NCBI GenBank assembly: GCA_948567375.1
Contig: OX419762.1
Coordinates: 50,387,034-50,451,033 of the forward strand
Length of the DNA: 64,000 bases
Reading direction: 5' to 3'
Source: Lunularia cruciata
Lineage: Eukaryota; Streptophyta; Marchantiopsida; Lunulariales; Lunulariaceae
The translations under genes were made by a program, and so were the position numbers. The notes under the pieces are model-generated. The model had not been told where the DNA came from. It made no database searches and worked only from the letters and a program-made list of their open reading frames with translations. This document shows, piece by piece, positions 21,038 to 30,742 of the stretch (position 1 is its first letter; every line of letters begins with the position of its first letter).

Positions 21038-22458
21038 ATGGGAAAACTTCCGGTTTTCTTTGGCAAGGATGGAGAAGATGTGGAGGCCTTTGTGAGAGAC
21101 TTCAAGAGAGCTTGCATAGGAAACAATAAGAGGAAGAAGAATGAGTGGGCCTCATTATTACCAGATTTCTTTGAGGATGCAGCACTTACATGGTATGAGT
21201 CAGAATACCAAAAGAGAGAGAGAGGAGAGATGGGGAAGAGGAGTCTTGGGAGACTTTGACTTCAGCACTCATTGAGAACTTTCTTCTTGATGAGAGTTAT
21301 GAGAGATTGATGAGTGAGGTTACATTTCTCAAGCAAGGAGATGGAGAGAAAGTGAGAGTCTATGTGGAAAGAGTGGAAAAGTTAGAGTCCAGATTTTGCA
21401 TAGTGTTGAGGAAGGGTGAGGATGATGTGGAGACTACAATGATTGGCATAGGGGCCATGCTCACCAAGAATTTTGTGGGAGGGTTGAGACCACAAATTAG
21501 AAGCAAGGTGAGATATGAGAAACCTTCTTCCAAGGTTGAATCTATCAAGATCGCAATTCGTATGGAGGAGAGTTTGGAAGGGGAGGAGAGTTTGGAAGGG
21601 GATGAGAGTGATTTGGTGGTGAAGGAGGTTGTGCATCCTCCTCAAGGCTACAAATATGGTGGAACTTCTGACACTTTGGTGACAAGGGTTGCACCACAAG
21701 TAGTAGTTGCTCCAGTTCTTGCACTTCCACCAAAAGATCCACTCCAAACCATCACAGAACAACTTGCGGATCTCAAGATCAATGTGGTGCAACTATGGGA
21801 GAAGAGAGAGGTGGATCAGAATGTAGGGAGAGGGCCTAGGAGTTATGGAAACTATCTATATAGAGGAGGCCAACCAGCCAACAATTTCAATGATAGAAAT
21901 TGTTTTGGTTGTGGAGGAAGAGGCCATATCCAAAGGAATTGCCCAAATTCCACTTACCATTGAGGAAGGGGTTATGAGGGAGCAAATAGAGGGAAAGAGG
22001 GAGGTAGTGAAACCCAAGTGGCTCCTAATCCCAACAAAGGTAAGGGGATAGCATCCATAGATGTGGTTGAGAGCAAGTATGAGAAGGGAGAGTGCTCAAA
22101 CTCCAAGGGTCTTAATTTGGAGCTTTTGGCACAAGAGAAGAAGAGAGCTCGTTTTGCAGAGGATGTTCACTCTTCTCAAGGATTTACTTCAAGCAAGGAT
22201 ACTCCTATGTCTACTAGGAGCACTTGCACCTCAACACCATCAACAACAAAGACTCCAAGGAAGAAGTTGGGGATGGAGGATTTTTTGATTTCAAAGCAAC
22301 AATGGAACTACAATGTGTTGGAGGATGTTGGTAGTCACAAGGCTAACATCACAGTGGGCCAATTGATTGCTTTGAACCCTACCTTGAGAAAGGAGCTTAG
22401 AGGTGGTTTGAGTTCTACAAGGAGCAAGAAGAAGAAGTAGGCAAAAGTTTCAATATCA
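21038..22458 (+). pseudogene. A2 gag region, broken
   Basis: Gag capsid-type domain of Ty3/gypsy elements (retrotrans_gag-like: LPVFFGKDGEDVEAF ... DAALTWYES), coating the element RNA. It starts at 21,038 and shifts frame in a GA run near 21,215-21,235, where A2 is 2 bases longer than A1. It continues from 21,256 with a zinc knuckle C-F-G-C-G-G-R-G-H-I-Q-R-N-C (about 21,900-21,945), then meets TGA at 21,961 (TGG in A1) and TAG at 22,438 (AAG in A1). Beyond these the frame is continuous with the protease, so gag and pol form one polyprotein frame in this family. Confidence 0.85.
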
Positions 22459-22947
22459 ATGGGGGTGGTGGATACCAAGCCAGCACCATGGGAGGCTTGT
22501 GAATATGCCTCCAAGATTGATGTGAGAGTGAATGGTCACAACATCAAGGATGCATTGGTTGATGGAGGATTAGCAGTGAATGCCATGTCAGAAAGGTTGA
22601 TGAAGAAGTTGGGTATGATACCCTCAAGACCTTCAACATTTGTGGTGAACATGGCAAACAAGCAACAAGTTCGACCAATAGGAGTGATGGATAAGGTGGT
22701 AGTTTCAATTATGGGAGTTCAAAATCTCATGACTTTCCGACTCTTGAAAGATTCAAGCTATGACTTACTTCTTGGGAGGCCATGGTTGAGAGCAGCACGC
22801 ACAATTGATCGATGGCACAAAGGGTACTTGAGGATTGGGCCATCAAACCATAGAGTCACTATTCTTGTGACTAACACCACCAACACTTCACATTCAGATA
22901 CACCATCTTCTGATTATTGGGAACAGATTCTGAAGAAGGAGCTTTAG
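22459..22947 (+). CDS. A2 protease domain (part of the broken gag-pol)
   Basis: Retropepsin-like aspartic protease that would cut the polyprotein. The active-site stretch is L-V-D-G-G-L-A-V-N, the D-G-G variant rather than the usual D-T/S-G, and A1 has V-D-G-G-S-V-V-N. A flap region and L-L-L-G-R-P-W-L near the end complete the fold signature. The frame is the same as gag (21,256 onward). A single missing base near 22,928, relative to A1, shifts it away from the RT frame. Confidence 0.75.
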   Translation: MGVVDTKPAPWEACEYASKIDVRVNGHNIKDALVDGGLAVNAMSERLMKKLGMIPSRPSTFVVNMANKQQVRPIGVMDKVVVSIMGVQNLMTFRLLKDSSYDLLLGRPWLRAARTIDRWHKGYLRIGPSNHRVTILVTNTTNTSHSDTPSSDYWEQILKKEL

Positions 22948-25919
22948 GTGTGGACACAAGCATGGAGCAGGAGACTTCCACGGAGGAGGATGAATCTGAA
23001 TCTGATTCAAATGTATATCCCTTGTGTGCTATGGATTTTGCACCTAAGCTAGAGGTTTTGAAGGACCCAGACAAATCACCATTGACACTTGAGGAGGTAG
23101 AAAGAAGGTTAGCTACCCTCAAGTATGGCCCAAATGTTACCAAGAAGGAGAAGGTGAGATTTGAGGAGATTTTCCGCAAGTTCATCCATGTGTTTGCTTT
23201 TAGTTACAAGGATTTGAAGGAAGTTACCTTGGAGGAGCACAAGATAGAGGTAGAGTCACATGCAAGACCAATCCGCCAAAAGCAACATCGCATTAGCCCA
23301 CCAATATCTTTGGTTGTGAAGGAGGAGATTGATAAGCTCAAGGAGGCTGGATTCATCTTTGAGGTGGAGAATTCAGAATGGGTGTCTCCAATTGTCATTG
23401 TGAAGAAAAAGAATGGCAAGCTTTGGGTATGTGTGGATTACAAGAAGCTTAATGCTATTACCAAGAAGGACTACTACCCATTGCCATTCATTGATGAGAT
23501 CTTAGAGGAGGTTGCAGGTCATGAGAGGTACAGTTTTGGAGATAGTTATAGTGGATACAACCAAATCAAGATTGCACCAGAGCATCAACAACTCACCACG
23601 TTCACCACACCTTGGGGAACTTACGCTTTCAAGGTCATGCCTTTTGGGCTTTGCAATGCTCCAACCACATTCCAACGGTTCATGAACAAGGTGTTTGAAC
23701 CTTTCATTGGGAAATTTGTGAGAGACTTCATTGATGACTTTTGTGTCTATGGGAGCAAGGAGGAGCACTTTGAACACCTAATCAAAGTCTTGCAACGCTT
23801 GGATGAGGCAAATGCATCACTCAACCCAGAGAAGTGCATTTTTGGATGTGAAGAAGGTCTACTTTTGGGGCACATCATCTCCAAGGATGGAATAGCAGTT
23901 GATCTTGAGAAGGTGAGGAAAATCTCAGACCTTCCATTCCCTTCAAGCTTGACAAAGTTACGCCAATACTTGGGGATGGTTGGGTACTATAAGAGGTTCA
24001 TCTTCTCATTTTCCAACAAGGCTTATGCATTGACCATCTACATGAAGAAGGGTGTAGATTACATGGTGATTTTGGAAGACAAGGAGGCTCTCAAAGCTTT
24101 TGAGGAGCTCAAGCAATCCCTTGTTGTAGCTCCAATTCTTGCTAAACCTGATTGGAGTAAGCCTTTCATCCTCTACACTAATGCTTCTAATGTATCTATA
24201 GGATGCACTCTTAGTCAATTAGACCAAGATGGGCATGATCATCCAATAGCTTATGCTAGTAGGCAGATGGTTTCAACAGAGAAGAACTACTCTGTCACAG
24301 AGAGAGAAGGGTTGGTAGTGATCTTTGGTCTCAAGAAGTTTAGACATTACTTGATTGGAAGCAAAGCCTCAATTGTCATGGATCACAAGGCTTTGAAGTA
24401 CATCTTCAACAAGCCTAATGTTGAAGGGAGACTAGCAAGGTGGATGATACTCTTGTCTGAGTATGACTACACAATTGAGGATAGGCCAGGAAAGAAACAT
24501 GCAAATGCTGATTTGTTATCTAGAGCCTATGATCATGATGGAGATGAGCCAGTGGATGATTCCTTCCCGGATGAGGAGCTCATGATAATCTCAGTCACTC
24601 AAGAGATTCCAATGGAGTACAAGGAGGTTGTGGATTTTGTGACAAGAGGTAACTATCCAGAAGGGATGCATGCTAGGGAGAGGAAGGCCCTTGCAGCAAG
24701 ATCTAGACCTTACACAATGGTGGAGGATATTCTATTTCACCAAGGAGCAGATGGTCTACTTCAAAGAGCAGTGGGTAAGGAAGAGTCTATCCTACTCATA
24801 AAGGAGTTTCATGAAGGTTTAGTATGTGGAGGACACTTTGCAGGAAAGGTGACTGCTTTCAAGATTCTAGATGCAAATTACCATTGGAGAGGGATTTTCA
24901 AGGATTGTCTTGATTATTGCAAAACTTGTCATGTTTGTCAAGCTTTTGCTAGAAAGTCTACATCCACTCCACCACTTAGATCAATTCCATTGCTAGGACC
25001 TTTTGAGAAGTGGGGAATTGATTTTGTAGGACCTCTCAATAGAACCCCAAGGAACAATTGGTACATTGTGGTAGTTACTGATTACCTTACCAAGTGGGTT
25101 GAGGTTAGACCATTGAGGGACAAGAATGAAGATGAAGTGGGTAGATTTCTTTATGAACCCATTATCACTAGGTTTGGATGCCCTTTGGAGTTGGTTTCTG
25201 ATAGAGGAGGAGAGTTTACAAGAAGCATTACTACAGCCATGCTACGACATTTCTCTATCACACATAGAGTAACTACATCCTATAAGCCAAATTCCAATGG
25301 CTTGGCAGAGAGAACCAATCAGACCTTGTGCATGATGTTGGCCAAAGATGCAGAAATGGAGGGGGCTAAACATCACTGGGACAAGAGGATTCATGCAGTT
25401 TTGTGGGAGTATAGGACAACCATGAAGACTTCCACCGGATATTCTCCATTTCAATTGGTATATGGTATTGAGTCTACCTTACCTATTCATTTTGATCTTC
25501 CTACCTTCCAAAGCATTGATAGGAGATTGAAGAAAGCACAAGGAGGTGATGGAGAGAAGTCAAGGAAAGATCAACTCATGGAGTTGGAAGAGGCAAGAGC
25601 AATTGCTATGGTTCAAGTGGAGCAAGCCCAAAGGAAACAAAAGGAGAGCTATGACAAGAGGCAAGGCAAGAAGAAGGTGGAGACTTTCAAAGAAGGTGAT
25701 TGGGTAATGTTGTTTGATTCCATTCGATTCAAGAGAGTGCAAAAGAAGTTTTTGCCTAAGTACTTTGGACCTTTCATAGTGAAGAAGGTGTGGGGCAATT
25801 ATACCTATGATCTCAAGGAGTTGGGAGGAAGACATTTTGATAGGATAAACCATGATAAGTTGAAGATGTACCATAGAAGGAAGAGAGACCTTCACTTTGA
25901 GGACAAAGTGAAAACTTAG
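22917..25919 (+). CDS. A2 reverse transcriptase-RNase H-integrase (1000 aa open segment)
   Basis: This is the longest open frame of the window, the pol part of a Ty3/gypsy polyprotein. RT spans about residues 105-340 (VSPIVIVKKKNG, TPWGTYAFKVMPFGLCNAP, catalytic F-I-D-D at 271-274). RNase H is about 410-540; its first catalytic Asp is Asn422 (T-N-A-S), whereas A1 has Asp, so RNase H is probably inactive. Integrase has H632, H640, C671, C674 as the zinc-binding set and D702, D762 and E798, a D,D-35-E triad, followed by a GPF module (about 950-985) and a basic tail, no chromodomain. The start given is only the first Met after the frameshift at about 22,928; the natural protein begins in gag. 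The F-I-D-D box, D-G-G protease and Asp-type primer site fit the Tat/Athila-like non-chromovirus side. Reverse transcription occurs in cytoplasmic particles, integration in the nucleus. Confidence 0.93.
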   Translation: MGTDSEEGALGVDTSMEQETSTEEDESESDSNVYPLCAMDFAPKLEVLKDPDKSPLTLEEVERRLATLKYGPNVTKKEKVRFEEIFRKFIHVFAFSYKDLKEVTLEEHKIEVESHARPIRQKQHRISPPISLVVKEEIDKLKEAGFIFEVENSEWVSPIVIVKKKNGKLWVCVDYKKLNAITKKDYYPLPFIDEILEEVAGHERYSFGDSYSGYNQIKIAPEHQQLTTFTTPWGTYAFKVMPFGLCNAPTTFQRFMNKVFEPFIGKFVRDFIDDFCVYGSKEEHFEHLIKVLQRLDEANASLNPEKCIFGCEEGLLLGHIISKDGIAVDLEKVRKISDLPFPSSLTKLRQYLGMVGYYKRFIFSFSNKAYALTIYMKKGVDYMVILEDKEALKAFEELKQSLVVAPILAKPDWSKPFILYTNASNVSIGCTLSQLDQDGHDHPIAYASRQMVSTEKNYSVTEREGLVVIFGLKKFRHYLIGSKASIVMDHKALKYIFNKPNVEGRLARWMILLSEYDYTIEDRPGKKHANADLLSRAYDHDGDEPVDDSFPDEELMIISVTQEIPMEYKEVVDFVTRGNYPEGMHARERKALAARSRPYTMVEDILFHQGADGLLQRAVGKEESILLIKEFHEGLVCGGHFAGKVTAFKILDANYHWRGIFKDCLDYCKTCHVCQAFARKSTSTPPLRSIPLLGPFEKWGIDFVGPLNRTPRNNWYIVVVTDYLTKWVEVRPLRDKNEDEVGRFLYEPIITRFGCPLELVSDRGGEFTRSITTAMLRHFSITHRVTTSYKPNSNGLAERTNQTLCMMLAKDAEMEGAKHHWDKRIHAVLWEYRTTMKTSTGYSPFQLVYGIESTLPIHFDLPTFQSIDRRLKKAQGGDGEKSRKDQLMELEEARAIAMVQVEQAQRKQKESYDKRQGKKKVETFKEGDWVMLFDSIRFKRVQKKFLPKYFGPFIVKKVWGNYTYDLKELGGRHFDRINHDKLKMYHRRKRDLHFEDKVKT
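25893..25915. repeat. Small inverted repeat next to the PPT
   Basis: TTCACTTTG-agga-CAAAGTGAA straddles the end of pol; a close variant sits at the same place in A1 (about 14,920-14,940). It overlaps coding sequence, so it may be chance or an RNA stem near the polypurine tract. Confidence 0.35.
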
Positions 25920-25931
25920 TCCGGGGATAAA
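25920..25931 (+). other. Polypurine tract of A2
   Basis: The sequence tccggggataaa directly precedes the 3' LTR; A1 has tctgggggtaaa in the same place. It primes plus-strand DNA synthesis in LTR elements. Confidence 0.55.
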
Positions 25932-26623
25932 TGTAACACCCATTTGTGCATGTGTGTGGTATTGTGATATTTAGCTTGGTATTATAAGTACTTAAGAGAT
26001 ATTATTTATATAGAGATAAAAGATGGTTCTATATTAGTCATGGTTAGCTAAAGTTAGTCATAGCTAAGATAGAGGGGACCTTACTTTAGAGGAAGTAGAA
26101 AAGATGAGCACCACTATTTTGGATTTTAGTATGTTGACTTGGTATTATTCCTAGGTGTTTGGCTTTGAGGAAAGAGTTGAGAACTCTTGGGCCCGCAAGC
26201 CTTTTTGTTTTGGATTCTTCTTTAGTCCAAGGATAGCCCATGTGAAGGAATCCTTGACTTAGTGGTTGGGTCAAGATAAGACCACATGCTTAGGGGAATA
26301 TGCCCATGTGAATGGATATTCCTTTCTACTTTTTGACTTTACTTGACTTTTAGTCTAGTAACTTGAGTTACTACGGTAATTAGTAACTTTGGTACGTAAC
26401 TATTTCACAAGTATATAAACAAGGGGTGAGGAGGTACTCAGCATCCTTTCATTTGCAACTATCTCTCTCTCATTGAGTTCTCTAGTGAGCAATGTCTTGA
26501 GTCTTGGAGTGTTAGCCTTGGAGGAGTATGATGGAGTTGGGGTTCCTTGCCTTCTTAGTCCATGGTGCGCTACCATAATAGCCATCAGAGGTTCATCCTG
26601 AGTGAGAGACAGGCCGGCTCACA
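25932..26623 (+). repeat. 3' LTR of A2
   Basis: 692 bp, TGTAACACCC...CTCACA, 8 differences from the 5' LTR. It is followed directly by GAGC and then by the resumed A1 gag sequence. Confidence 0.95.
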
Positions 26624-27663
26624 GAGCACTCTCCCTTCTCATAATTGCTCTCAACCTCATCTATGGATAGTATCCCCTTACCTTTGTTTGGATTAGGAGC
26701 CACTTGGGGTTTCACTACCTTTCTCTTTCCCTCTATTGGCTCCCTCATAACCCCTTCCTCCATGGTAAGTGGAATTTGGGCAATTCCTTTGGATATGGCC
26801 TCTTCCTCCACAACCAAAACAATTTCTATCATTGAAATTTTTGGTTGGTTGGCCTCCTCTATATGGATAGTTTCCATAACTCATAGGCCTTCTCCCTACA
26901 TTTTAATCCACCTCTCTCTTCTCCCATAGTTGCACTATATTGATCTTGAGATCCGCAAGCTATTTTGTGATGGTTTGAAGTGGATCCTTTGGTGGAGGTG
27001 CAAGAACTGGAGCAACTACTACTTGTGGTCCAACCCTTGCCATCAAAGTATCAAAATTTCCACCATAATTGTAGCCTTGAGGAGGATGCACAACCTCCTT
27101 CACCACCAAATCACTCTCATCCCCTTCCAAACTCTCCTCCATACAAATTGCATCTTGATAGCTTTAACCATGGAAGAAGGTTTCTCATATCTCACCTTGC
27201 TTCTAATTTGTGGTCTCAACCCTCCCACAAAATTCTTGGTGAGCATGGCTTCTATGCCAATCATAGTAGTCTTCACATCATCCCCACCTTTCCTCAACAT
27301 TATGCAAAATTTGGACTCTAACTTGTCCACTCTTTCCACATAGACTCTCTTTTTCTCTCCATCTCCTTGTTTGAGAAAGGTAATCTCACTCATCAACCTC
27401 TCATAAATCTCATCTGGGAAAAAGTTCTCAATGAGTGCTGAAGTCAAACTCTCCCAAGACTCTTCTTCCCCATCTCTCTTCTCTCTCTTTTGGTATTCTG
27501 ACTCATACCATGTAAGTGCTGCATCCTCAAAGAAATCTGGTAATAATGAGGCCCACTCATTCTTCCTCCTCTCATTGTTTCCTATGCAAGCTCTCTTGAA
27601 GTCTCTCACAAAGGCCTCCATATCTTCTCCATCCTTGCCAAAGAAAATCAAAAGTTTCACCAT
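26624..27663 (-). pseudogene. A1 gag (minus)
   Basis: Read on the minus strand from 27,663, the capsid-type domain (FFGKDGEDMEAF ... DAALTWYES) runs without the GA-run frameshift seen in A2 to about 27,100, where it is lost by frame changes. The zinc knuckle (CFGCGGRGHIQRNC) is at about 26,790-26,835. Here the codon that is a stop in A2 (21,961) still reads TGG. The sequence is cut at 26,624 by A2 and resumes at 18,779. Confidence 0.85.
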
Positions 27664-27725
27664 CTTAACCCCTCACTATCTTTCTTTTCTCTCAAATTTT
27701 TTTTTTCTTTTTTCTCACTCTATAA

Positions 27726-27890
27726 CTAATAGAGTATATACATGACTAACACCATATGAGAATAATACACTCTAGGGAACACAAAAGGGTCAGTTTGCTC
27801 CAAGATTTCTATAGCAACATCAAATCCTAAAGTGCATAGTAATCTAATTCTGATGGAATGTTTATCCATAAGTTGAAAGATTATCCCCAT
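27726..27890 (-). CDS. Micro-ORF2 of A1 (54 aa)
   Basis: Same length and frame as 20,807-20,971 in A2, with 7 substitutions over 54 residues and no stop (M-G-I-I-F-Q start, V-M-Y-I-L-Y end). Preservation in an otherwise damaged older copy is the main argument that it is a real coding unit. Confidence 0.5.
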   Translation of the reverse strand: MGIIFQLMDKHSIRIRLLCTLGFDVAIEILEQTDPFVFPRVYYSHMVLVMYILY

Positions 27891-28054
27891 CACTAATCTT
27901 GAGAACTGGCTGATCATGGTTGAAGTATTTCTGTAGCTTTACTAAGACTCTCTCCAAGATCCTTCACCAAAGTCTCCAAAAGTGCTTTTACTCCACTACA
28001 CTCTTGTCCTTTTGGAAGTCCTTCCACTCCACAAACCTCACACAACTCCTTTGT

Positions 28055-28366
28055 CTAAGATCTTCTCCCTCCCAATCTTGGTGAAGAAGGTCCAACATGC
28101 AAACCCAAGTCAAGTAAGCCTCTCCTTTCCCTCAATCTATTTCTCTCAAAGGTCAATGGACATGAACTTGCCTTATGTCCCTTCTCTCTACATAGAAAGC
28201 ACTTAGACTCACTCTTTCCTCCAAGTGGTGTAGGTTTTTGGATCCTCTCAACACTCTTTTCAAATCCTATTATAAACTCTCTTTTCTTCAAATCCACACC
28301 TACAATCACCTCAAACCCTTGGGGAACCTTGCATAGTCTCCATTTCCACTCTTGATGACCTTCCAT
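28055..28366 (-). CDS. Leader CCHC ORF of A1, truncated
   Basis: Counterpart of 20,331-20,804. It starts M-E-G-H-Q-E-W, reads through the position of the A2 stop and includes the knuckle C-F-L-C-R-E-K-G-H-K-A-S-S-C. It ends at GGRRS-stop, about 40 codons earlier than in A2, probably by a point change or indel. Confidence 0.55.
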   Translation of the reverse strand: MEGHQEWKWRLCKVPQGFEVIVGVDLKKREFIIGFEKSVERIQKPTPLGGKSESKCFLCREKGHKASSCPLTFERNRLRERRGLLDLGLHVGPSSPRLGGRRS

Positions 28367-29012
28367 GTTCCAAAGATGAATCTAAACACTCAAACATGCT
28401 TTTTGTTGCTCTCAAACTCCTCATGCATGAGATCTCAACTCTGCAGAATTGACACTTCCTTCACACTTTCACTCAAATCTCTCAGTTTATATGTGACAGT
28501 CCCCTGAAACTTTTCACACTTGATCACAACTCTATGGTGTCCCTCCTTGCAAAATTTCAGATCTTTTCATTCAGCCATTTGGCCTAGACACCTTTCTATT
28601 CAGCACACATATTTCAGATTTGGTCTTAAAACCACCCCCTCACTTCAAAAACTCATAACTCCCTGCTGAAGAATGATATCTCTCTAATTTTTGTGTTAAC
28701 AGGTAGAATAAAATGTACCAAATTTTCTTGAAAAGTTTCACAAAAATTCACAAAAATTGAAGAAATGGCAGACTCTGTATAAATTTCCAGAGAGCATGCT
28801 GTTGGAGGAGCAATTCACCCTATAAACTTTCAAAAATTCTAGCCCAATGTGCATAATAGCTCTCACAATAATTCCAAGTGTGCTAACTTAAGGACAACCA
28901 AAGCTATTATGTATAGAAATTTCAAGTCCAGATCTCAAACTTGAGATTTTGCTCAAAATCATCTTAATCCCCAAAATCTGCAATCCACCTCACACAATCT
29001 CTCCAAATCCTC

Positions 29013-29183
29013 TCAAGTGTACAAGATGTAAAAAATCAGCTCAAAGACATCATAATGAACTACAGGGTATAGAAATGGGTCCAAATTCTCTAACATAAGT
29101 TCAACCCTCTCCTCCACTAAAGTTCTATCCAAGTGAACTCTCATAGCCTCCTTCTGTCTAATATAGAATTGAACGCAGAACAT
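29013..29183 (-). CDS. Micro-ORF1 of A1 (56 aa)
   Basis: Same length as 19,513-19,683 in A2, about 10 conservative differences, ending I-F-Y-I-L-Y-T-stop. In A1 the frame is also open upstream into the LTR (to 29,312), so an upstream start cannot be excluded. Confidence 0.5.
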   Translation of the reverse strand: MFCVQFYIRQKEAMRVHLDRTLVEERVELMLENLDPFLYPVVHYDVFELIFYILYT

Positions 29184-29224
29184 TATCTTGCCTTCTAGAG
29201 AGGTCTCAACAACAAAACCAAAAA

Positions 29225-29917
29225 TCTGAGCTGTCCTATCTCTCACTCTGGATGAACCTTTGATGGCTATTATGGTAGCGCACCATGAACTAAGAAGGCA
29301 AGGAACCCTCACTCCATCATACTACTCCAAGGCTAACACTCTAAGACTCAAGACATTGCTCACTAGAGAACTCAATGAGAGAGAGACAATTGCAAATGAA
29401 AAGATGATTAGTATCTCCTCACCCCTTGTTTATATACTTGTGAAATAGTTACATATTACCAAAGTTACTAATTACCGTAATAACTCAAGTTACTAGACTA
29501 AAAGTCAAGTAAAGTCAAAAAAGTAGAAAGGAATATCCATTCACATAGTTATATTCCACTAGCATGTGATCTTATCCTGACCCAACCACTAAGTCAAGGA
29601 TTCCTTCACATGGGCTATCCTTGGACTATAAAAGAATCCAAAACAAAAAGGATTGCGAACCCAAGAATTCTCAACTCTTTCCTCAAAGCCAAACACCTAA
29701 GAATAATACCAATTCAACACACTAGAATCCAAAATAATGGTGCTCATCTTTCACTTCCTCTAAAGTAAGGTCCTCTCTATCTTAGCTATGACTAAATTTA
29801 GCTAATCATGACTAATGTACAACCATCATTTATCTCTAGATAAATAATATCTCTCAAGTACTTGTAATACCAAGCTAAATATCACAATACCACACACATG
29901 CACATATAGATGTTACA
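29225..29917 (-). repeat. 5' LTR of A1
   Basis: 693 bp, matching 14,209-14,897. The inner end reads CTCAGA (minus strand) where CTCACA is expected. The primer site next to it is degraded (about 29,203-29,220). Confidence 0.92.
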
Positions 29918-30742
29918 GTGCAAGCTTCCTTGAAAGCTTGTTGGACTCCATCAACCACTTCAGTGGCTGATCTTCAATGATGAGAGTAAAGGGGTTACCA
30001 AATAGGTAACATTGGAAATGTTGTACTGCCATAACTGCTGCCAAGCACTCCTCCTCATATGAACTATACTTTGGCTCTGCTGAATTGTTGGAGTGACTAG
30101 CATAGGCCACCACAAACTCGTTCCCCTCATCATCATGCTAGTTGAGAATTGCTCTAAGCCCCAACATACTCCAATCAATGTGAACTTAAAATGGTTGTCC
30201 TCTAATTGGTCTCCTCAAAATAGGAACAAATGTCAATCTCGCCTTGAGCTCTACAAAAGCTCTCTCTTGCTCACCTCCCCAACGCCCCTCCTTTGTAAGC
30301 TTGGTCAGCTTTGTCAAGGCCTTGGCAATAGCACTAAATCCTCTAACATAGTGGCAATAGAAGTTCACCAACCCAAGGAATGCTCACACTCTACTCACAT
30401 CCGCAAGTCAAAAAATACATGCAATAGCCTCCACCTTGGTCTACTGAACACCAAGTCCTTTACAATAGATAGTGTGACCCAAATACTCAAGCTACTCATG
30501 GAAAAACCTACACTTCCCAAGATATAATTTGAGTCCATGGGATCTCAACCTCTCAAACACCTCCAACAAATGTCTCTCATGCTCCTCCACAGTAGTGCTA
30601 TAGACCAAAATATCATCAATATAGCACCGAGAAAAATCCAATCTAGCTAGGATCTTGTCCATGACCCTCTGGAACTCAACAAGAACATTCTTCAACCCAA
30701 ATGGTAAGAACCTCCATTGATATAACATATCCTTACTGTCTT
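29918..30742 (-). pseudogene. Family B RT palm and RNase H (minus)
   Basis: Read on the minus strand from 30,742: LYQWRFLPFGLKN, then RT catalytic Y-I-D-D with ILVYS (intact, about 30,610-30,630), HERHLLEVFERLRSHGLKL, the connection region, and RNase H with SYEEECLAAVMAVQHF and LKWLM (30,080-29,930). The frame changes several times. D2 is inserted on the upstream side (30,743) and A1 on the downstream side (29,917). The sequence matches the plus-strand copy at about 38,200-39,060. Confidence 0.85.

Larger units (their letters stand above)
18780..26623 (+). mobile_element. A2: full-length family A Ty3/gypsy element (plus), nested in A1
   Basis: Two 692-bp LTRs bound a 6,460-bp interior. The 4-bp repeat GAGC flanks the element (18,776-18,779 and 26,624-26,627), and removing A2 plus one GAGC rejoins A1 exactly (compare A2's own internal sequence at about 22,090). 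The LTRs differ at 8 of 692 positions (1.2%), so it is the youngest dated insertion in the stack. The first LTR now begins TA instead of TG. The order of domains is PBS, micro-ORF1, CCHC ORF, micro-ORF2, gag-protease-RT-RNase H-integrase, PPT. Confidence 0.95.
14209..29917 (-). mobile_element. A1: full-length family A Ty3/gypsy element (minus), hosting A2
   Basis: LTRs lie at 14,209-14,897 (3') and 29,225-29,917 (5'). Both outer ends are flanked by the 4-bp direct repeat GTGC (14,205-14,208 and 29,918-29,921), which interrupts the RNase H part of the family-B element. Without the inner A2 (18,780-26,623) A1 is about 7.86 kb, the same length as A2. The two LTRs of A1 differ at roughly 8% of positions over the first 280 bases compared, so it is clearly older than A2. 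Confidence 0.92.
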
